Of a DNA stretch of 8,588 nt, positions 4,620-8,588 are shown piece after piece. Under the pieces are notes generated by a model, which was not told the origin of the DNA, ran no database searches, and was given only the letters and a program-made list of their open reading frames with translations. Source of the stretch: Bacillota bacterium (GTDB lineage: Bacteria; Bacillota; Clostridia; Lachnospirales; Bianqueaceae); contig JAFVHC010000371.1 of NCBI GenBank assembly GCA_017474705.1, positions 1-8,588 on the forward strand, in the 5' to 3' direction. Numbering within the stretch: the first letter of the stretch is position 1; each line of letters begins with the position of its first letter. Position numbers and translations under genes: made by a program.

Positions 4620-6414
4620 CACGGTCACCTCCTGAGATCGCGCCGACCGGACAGATCTGTTCGCACAGGGTGCACCCGGTACACAGCGAAGTATCGATCA
4701 TGGCTTTCTTTCCATCCAGGATCAGAGCCGGACATCCCAGCTGATCGATGCACCTGCGGCAGCCGACACAGCGTTCCGGATCCACCTTCGCGCGAGCCTT
4801 AGGCTTTGTGATGGCCACGCAGGGCGAACGGAAGATGATGGCTTTGACACCCGGTTCGGCTGCAACGCGTTTGACCGTCTTCACGGCCAGCTTATGATCC
4901 AGCGGATCCACGATCTCGACCGTAGCAAGCCCGATCGCTTTCAGTATATTTTCGATTCTTACCTTTTCCACGACCTGGCCCATGACCGTACGTCCGGTGC
5001 CTGGATGCGGCTGATGGCCCGTCATGGCGGTGGTGGAGTTGTCCAGGACCACAAGGGTCATGTCCGCCTGATTGTAAAAGGCATTGATCGTCCCGGTGAT
5101 GCCGGAAGCGAAGAAGGTGGAGTCGCCCACGAAGGCGAAGGCTTTCGTATCCGGCTCCATGTGGAAGACGCCCTGTGCGATGCCGAGACCGGCGCCCATG
5201 CACAGGCAGGTATCGCACATATCCAGCGGCTGAGCATTGCCCAGCGTATAGCAGCCGATATCCCCGCAGAAGATGGTCTTCTGTCCCTGCATAGCCCGTT
5301 TGACCGCGTAGAAGGAGGCGCGGTGCGGGCAGCCGGCACACAGGACCGGCGGACGGACCGGCAGCGGTGGCAAGGGATCGGACTGCGGTGCAGCAACCGG
5401 CTCTTTCTCAAGGAACGCATCGATGGCAGCACGAACTGAAGCGATCGTATTCTCACCCGAAGGAGCGATATCACCTGTCAGTTTACCGCGGATCCTGGTC
5501 TTAAGACCGAATTTGCCGCAGACGTAGGTCAGCGCACGCTCGATCACAGGATCCAGCTCCTCGACGCAGAGCACTTCATCCAGGCCTTCCATGAATTCCA
5601 CAGCCTTGCGTTCCGGGAAGGGGAACGGCGTGGCCACACGCAGCAGCGGGACCTCCTCGGTCAGCGCTTCCTGCACATATGTGAAGTTGATGCCGTGGCT
5701 GGCGATGCCTTTACGGCCCTGCCCCGGCAGGATCTGATTGCCAGGGTAATCGGACAATGTATCGGACAATGCCGCATTGCGCCGTTCGATCTTGGCATGG
5801 TTCACGACGGAAAGCCTGGGGAAGATGACCCAACGGGACGAGTCCTTGATGAACCCTTCCACCGGCAGCTTTTTATATTCTGCCTCATCCTTGACATCAA
5901 TGGCCTCATAGCCATGATCGACGCGCGTGGTCGCCCGGAAGAAGACCGGCGTACCGTACTTTTCGGAAAACTCGAACGCTTCCTGGATCATGGTATAAGC
6001 TTCCTGAACAGAAGACGGATCGAACAGCGGAACTTTGGAGAACATCGCGAAAGTGCGGGTATCCTGCTCCGTCTGCGAAGAGATCGGACCGGGATCGTCC
6101 GCGACCATCACGACCAGACCGCCTTTTACACCAATGTATTCCAGGCTCATCAGAGGGTCGGAGGCGACGTTCAGTCCCACTTGTTTCATGGTGACCAAAG
6201 CTCTGGCACCCGCATAAGCAGCGCCGGCAGCTACTTCCATGGCCGCTTTTTCATTGATGGACCACTCCACGTACACGCTGCCCGGATTGCGCTTGGCTGC
6301 CGTCTCCAGGACTTCTGTGGAAGGGGTCCCGGGATAACCTGCTACCAGGTGAACGCCTGCGGCAAGAGCTCCCAGCGCGATCGCTTCGTTGCCCATTAAA
6401 AACTCAGTATGCAT
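4606..6414 (-). CDS. iorA: Indolepyruvate:ferredoxin oxidoreductase, alpha subunit
   Basis: This 602-residue subunit has the standard IorA layout. An N-terminal pyrimidine-binding domain begins MGNEAIALGALAAGVHLVAGYPGTPSTE. A C-terminal thiamine-diphosphate domain holds CAGCPHR, GDIGCYTLG, DTCLCMGAG and GDSTFF (Asp431), followed by the LDNSTTAMTGHQPHPGTG loop. A terminal ferredoxin domain has two 4Fe-4S motifs: Cys549/552/555/561 and Cys578/581/584/588. It carries out thiamine-dependent decarboxylation of aryl-pyruvates, with electrons leaving through the clusters to ferredoxin; the enzyme is oxygen sensitive, implying anaerobic life. ATG at 6414 is preceded by AGGAG with ten bases of spacing; an internal Met codon at 6396-6394 is less likely. 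It is first in the operon, behind a promoter with a palindrome at the predicted start site. Residues LSDTLSD come from a 12-bp tandem duplication at 5749-5772. All key residues appear intact. Confidence 0.96.
   Translation of the reverse strand: MHTEFLMGNEAIALGALAAGVHLVAGYPGTPSTEVLETAAKRNPGSVYVEWSINEKAAMEVAAGAAYAGARALVTMKQVGLNVASDPLMSLEYIGVKGGLVVMVADDPGPISSQTEQDTRTFAMFSKVPLFDPSSVQEAYTMIQEAFEFSEKYGTPVFFRATTRVDHGYEAIDVKDEAEYKKLPVEGFIKDSSRWVIFPRLSVVNHAKIERRNAALSDTLSDYPGNQILPGQGRKGIASHGINFTYVQEALTEEVPLLRVATPFPFPERKAVEFMEGLDEVLCVEELDPVIERALTYVCGKFGLKTRIRGKLTGDIAPSGENTIASVRAAIDAFLEKEPVAAPQSDPLPPLPVRPPVLCAGCPHRASFYAVKRAMQGQKTIFCGDIGCYTLGNAQPLDMCDTCLCMGAGLGIAQGVFHMEPDTKAFAFVGDSTFFASGITGTINAFYNQADMTLVVLDNSTTAMTGHQPHPGTGRTVMGQVVEKVRIENILKAIGLATVEIVDPLDHKLAVKTVKRVAAEPGVKAIIFRSPCVAITKPKARAKVDPERCVGCRRCIDQLGCPALILDGKKAMIDTSLCTGCTLCEQICPVGAISGGDRDAQK
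5749..5772. repeat. 12-bp tandem duplication inside iorA
   Basis: ATCGGACAATGT is followed directly by ATCGGACAATGC, 11 of 12 bases identical. Being a multiple of three it keeps the frame and yields Leu-Ser-Asp-Thr-Leu-Ser-Asp-Tyr in IorA, in a poorly conserved linker between the pyrimidine-binding and central parts. Confidence 0.7.
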
Positions 6415-6447
6415 CTACAGATAACTCCTAACTGATCACTCTCGACT

Positions 6448-6469
6448 TTTAACTGTTTAGTCAGTTAAA
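6448..6469. promoter_or_regulatory. Perfect 8+8 inverted repeat, candidate operator of the ior operon
   Basis: TTTAACTG (6448-6455) and CAGTTAAA (6462-6469) form a perfect inverted repeat around a six-base AT-rich spacer. On the minus strand it starts four bases after the predicted ior -10 box, so it covers the expected transcription start, where a dimeric repressor would block initiation. No run of T follows, so it is not a terminator. No regulator gene is in the window, so the binding protein is unknown. Confidence 0.55.
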
Positions 6470-6473
6470 GTGT

Positions 6474-6502
6474 ATTGTACTCTCTTTATTTGAAAAATGC
6501 AA
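6474..6502 (-). promoter_or_regulatory. Promoter of the ior-paaK-maf-MATE operon
   Basis: On the minus strand, TTGCAT (6502-6497, a weak -35 matching three of six bases) is followed after 17 bases by TACAAT (6479-6474, five of six of the -10 consensus). The predicted start is near 6467, inside the inverted repeat, and about 53 bases before the iorA ATG. The -35 box is back to back with that of lacZ. Confidence 0.5.
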
Positions 6503-6508
6503 CCTGCC

Positions 6509-6537
6509 TTGACGCTAGTTTGTGAAAACATTATACT
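6509..6537 (+). promoter_or_regulatory. Promoter of lacZ
   Basis: TTGACG (6509-6514) and TATACT (6532-6537) each match five of six consensus bases and are separated by exactly 17 bases. The start would lie near 6544, about 27 bases before the lacZ ATG. I do not recognise a good catabolite-responsive element or a palindromic operator right at this promoter. Confidence 0.75.
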
Positions 6538-6570
6538 GTCCAAAGAAACACCATTTGGGGAGGTATAATT

Positions 6571-8588
6571 ATGCAGTTTCATACATTTTCCGATGCGCGG
6601 ACAGCCTTGACCGATCCTCGCATCACGCAGATCAACAAATTACCGTATCATGTGCCGGTCATCCCTTACGACACGGCCGAAGCTGCCCGCAACTTGTCGG
6701 ACTCTCCTTTCGCGTGCGATCTTAACGGCGATTGGACTTTTGCCTATTTTGATACAGTACTGGACATTCCGGACGATGTCACATCCATCGAAACACCGGA
6801 TCATATCCCTGTTCCTTCCAACTGGTGCATGCACGGCTACGATATTCCGCGCTATATCAACGCCCGCTATGGATGGGCTTCAGACAACAAGGATCTGGAG
6901 CCGCCCTATATCCCTCAGGAGATGAACAGTGCCGGTGTGTATCGGACAACGTTCAAACTTCCCAAAGCTTTTGAAGACCGCCGCACGATCCTTAGCTTCG
7001 GCGGTGCCGAGAGCGGCCTGTTCGTATATCTGAACGGTGTTTTCGCTGGCTTCTCCTCCAATGGACGCAGCGCCGCGGACTTCGATGTCACGGACCTGCT
7101 GATTCCCGGGGAGAATACGCTGACCGCCATCGTGACCCTGTTCTCCGCTGGCTCCTGGATGGAATGCCAGGACATGTGGCGCATGGGCGGCATCATCCGT
7201 GACGTTGTCCTGTATTCTGTACCGGACGTTGCCTTGGTCGACTACTATGCCTGGACCCGTTTCGAGGATGGATTCACAAAAGGAACTCTGGAACTGGAAT
7301 GCAAGGTCCACAATAGCAGCAAGGCACCCCTGCCGGAGACGGCCGTCGTGGCGGATCTTTATGATCCGGAGGGCACATATCTGGCCTCAGGACGAGGTCT
7401 GATCGGAGGCTTCAGCCACCGCTTCCACGAAAAAGACATGGGCATCCCCGGCTATCCGCAGGATCTGCAGAAAGGTGCCGTAGGTACGGCGTATCTCAGC
7501 ATCACGGCTGATCAGCCACGCCTGTGGTCTGCCGAGATCCCAGACCTGTATACCGTGGTCCTGCACGTCGAAGGCAGTGCAGACTACCTTGCTTTCCGCC
7601 ATGGATTCCGTGAGATCCGGCGCGAGGGCTGCAAGCTCCTCATCAACGGAAAAGAACTGCTGCTGCGCGGTGTCAACCGGCATGAATTCAGCCCGGATGG
7701 CGGCCACGTGGTGACCCGCGACGAAATGCTGAAGGATATCCTGCTGATGAAGCAGCACAACGTCAACGCGGTCCGCTCATCGCACTATCCGAACGATCCC
7801 TACTGGTACGACCTGTGCGATCTATATGGCCTGTACGTCATGGATGAAGCGAACATCGAGACCCACGGCATTTCCTACCGCCGCAACCTGCTGCCCGGCA
7901 ACGATCTGCGCTTCTTCGAGATGGAAATGGACCGCGTCTCTTCCATGCTGCAGTGTGACAAGAACCATCCATCCATCATCATCTGGTCCTTGGGCAATGA
8001 ACTTGGTTTTGGTGAAAACGTGGCCTTCGGCGCGGCTTACCTGCGTGCGGCCGACCCCACGCGGCTGATCCACAAACGTCAGATGCACAGCATCGCCGAC
8101 ATGGACAGTGAGACCTATCCCACACCCGCCGATATGCTGTCCCGCGCCAAGCAGTTTCCGGACCGTCCCTACGTCTGCAATGAATATGGTCATGCCATGG
8201 GCAACGCCATGGGCAGCCTGGCCGAATACTGGGATCTGTTCCGCACTGTACCGCAGCTGAATGGCGGTTATATCTGGGAATGGTGCGATCATGGGATCCG
8301 CACAGAGCAAGGTTTCAACTACGGAGGGGACTTTGGCGAAGCCTTCCACGATGGCAACTTCTGCATCGATGGTCTGGTGACTCCGGACCGCAGGATCACA
8401 CCCAAGCTTAAGGAACTGAAAAAGGTCCAGGAATCCATTCACGTGGAACTGACACAAAAAGGCCTTCGTATCACCAACGAATATAACTTCCTCTCCCTGG
8501 ACGGCTTCGACATGCAGATCCGCCTGTTGGAAGACGGCCGTCCGATTCGCGAGCGCACGGTCTCCTTGGTGGACATCGGTCCCTCCAG
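6571..8588 (+). CDS. lacZ: Beta-galactosidase, glycoside hydrolase family 2 (3' end outside the window)
   Basis: The frame is open from ATG 6571 to the window end (672 complete codons of an expected ~1,000), so the C-terminal beta-sandwich domain is missing only because the window stops. GGGGAGG lies seven bases before the ATG. It hydrolyses lactose and other beta-galactosides; no signal peptide is seen, so it is cytoplasmic. The N-terminal jelly-roll domain includes PSNWCMHGYDIP, YINARYG and CQDMWRMGGIIRDV. The catalytic barrel includes RGVNRHEFSP (His371), RSSHYPNDP (His405), DEANIETHG (Glu430, His432), the acid/base Glu477 in SLGNELG and the nucleophile Glu538 in CNEYGHAMGN, matching E. 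coli His357, His391, Glu416/His418, Glu461 and Glu537. Unlike E. coli, the residue aligned with sodium-ligand Asp201 is Asn164, while that aligned with Asn604 is Asp600. It is transcribed divergently from the ior operon, and no lactose permease or regulator is visible. Beta-galactosidase is the best call, though another GH2 beta-galactoside specificity is possible. Confidence 0.93.
   Translation, partial: MQFHTFSDARTALTDPRITQINKLPYHVPVIPYDTAEAARNLSDSPFACDLNGDWTFAYFDTVLDIPDDVTSIETPDHIPVPSNWCMHGYDIPRYINARYGWASDNKDLEPPYIPQEMNSAGVYRTTFKLPKAFEDRRTILSFGGAESGLFVYLNGVFAGFSSNGRSAADFDVTDLLIPGENTLTAIVTLFSAGSWMECQDMWRMGGIIRDVVLYSVPDVALVDYYAWTRFEDGFTKGTLELECKVHNSSKAPLPETAVVADLYDPEGTYLASGRGLIGGFSHRFHEKDMGIPGYPQDLQKGAVGTAYLSITADQPRLWSAEIPDLYTVVLHVEGSADYLAFRHGFREIRREGCKLLINGKELLLRGVNRHEFSPDGGHVVTRDEMLKDILLMKQHNVNAVRSSHYPNDPYWYDLCDLYGLYVMDEANIETHGISYRRNLLPGNDLRFFEMEMDRVSSMLQCDKNHPSIIIWSLGNELGFGENVAFGAAYLRAADPTRLIHKRQMHSIADMDSETYPTPADMLSRAKQFPDRPYVCNEYGHAMGNAMGSLAEYWDLFRTVPQLNGGYIWEWCDHGIRTEQGFNYGGDFGEAFHDGNFCIDGLVTPDRRITPKLKELKKVQESIHVELTQKGLRITNEYNFLSLDGFDMQIRLLEDGRPIRERTVSLVDIGPS

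Noticed and set aside
5695..6399. Plus-strand open frame of 234 codons opposite iorA
   Set aside because: Lies wholly within intact iorA, with no recognisable domain or start signal.
6448..6469. Inverted repeat as a rho-independent terminator
   Set aside because: The stem is AT-rich with no T run after it in either direction, and it sits at a promoter start site, so an operator is more likely.
6515..6535. Catabolite-responsive element (cre) in the lacZ promoter
   Set aside because: TTGTGAAAACATTAT resembles part of the site but lacks the central CG and the symmetric right half.
7822..8457. Minus-strand open frame of 211 codons opposite lacZ
   Set aside because: lacZ is clear in this stretch with its catalytic motifs; the antisense frame is a shadow.

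Overview
The window looks like chromosomal DNA from an anaerobic, fermentative Bacillota bacterium, possibly gut-associated. The reasons are low-GC-Gram-positive-style signals (strong AGGAGG ribosome binding sites, consensus sigma-A promoters), an oxygen-sensitive ferredoxin-dependent 2-oxoacid oxidoreductase, and a 23S rRNA methyltransferase tail typical of Firmicutes. The family or genus cannot be fixed from the sequence. By eye, the first ~700 bases are more AT-rich than the rest.

Bases 1-735 hold a decayed accessory patch beside a tRNA gene. On the minus strand is an orphan C-terminal tail of an RlmD/RumA-type 23S rRNA uracil methyltransferase, with its catalytic body missing and probably frameshifted near its end. 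On the plus strand is a small ribbon-helix-helix MobC-like mobilization protein (323-601, TTG start) with no relaxase after it. A terminator and a tRNA-Leu gene with anticodon AAG (735-819, minus) follow. The tRNA has its own near-consensus promoter.

Bases 876-6414 form one tightly packed minus-strand operon, read from high to low coordinates: iorA and iorB (indolepyruvate:ferredoxin oxidoreductase alpha and beta), a phenylacetate-CoA ligase gene (paaK) broken by a one-base frameshift, maf (nucleotide pyrophosphatase) and a MATE-family exporter. IorAB would oxidatively decarboxylate aryl-pyruvates from aromatic amino acids to arylacetyl-CoA, reducing ferredoxin. PaaK would interconvert arylacetyl-CoA and arylacetate. 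The MATE protein is a possible exporter, but no substrate can be read from sequence. With paaK broken as written, the aromatic branch lacks its ligase step unless the frameshift is a sequencing error or another ligase substitutes.

Bases 6415-6570 are a compact divergent promoter region. The ior promoter has a perfect 8+8 inverted repeat over its predicted start site, which looks like a repressor operator. A near-consensus promoter on the plus strand drives a GH2 beta-galactosidase (lacZ) from 6571, which runs off the window end. Its two catalytic glutamates and most active-site residues are present, but two sodium-site residues appear reciprocally exchanged relative to E. coli LacZ.

I found no CRISPR array, insertion sequence or clearly new multi-gene system. 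The most unusual points are the orphan methyltransferase-tail/MobC junction at a palindrome, the ior operator, the paaK frameshift and the LacZ residue swap.
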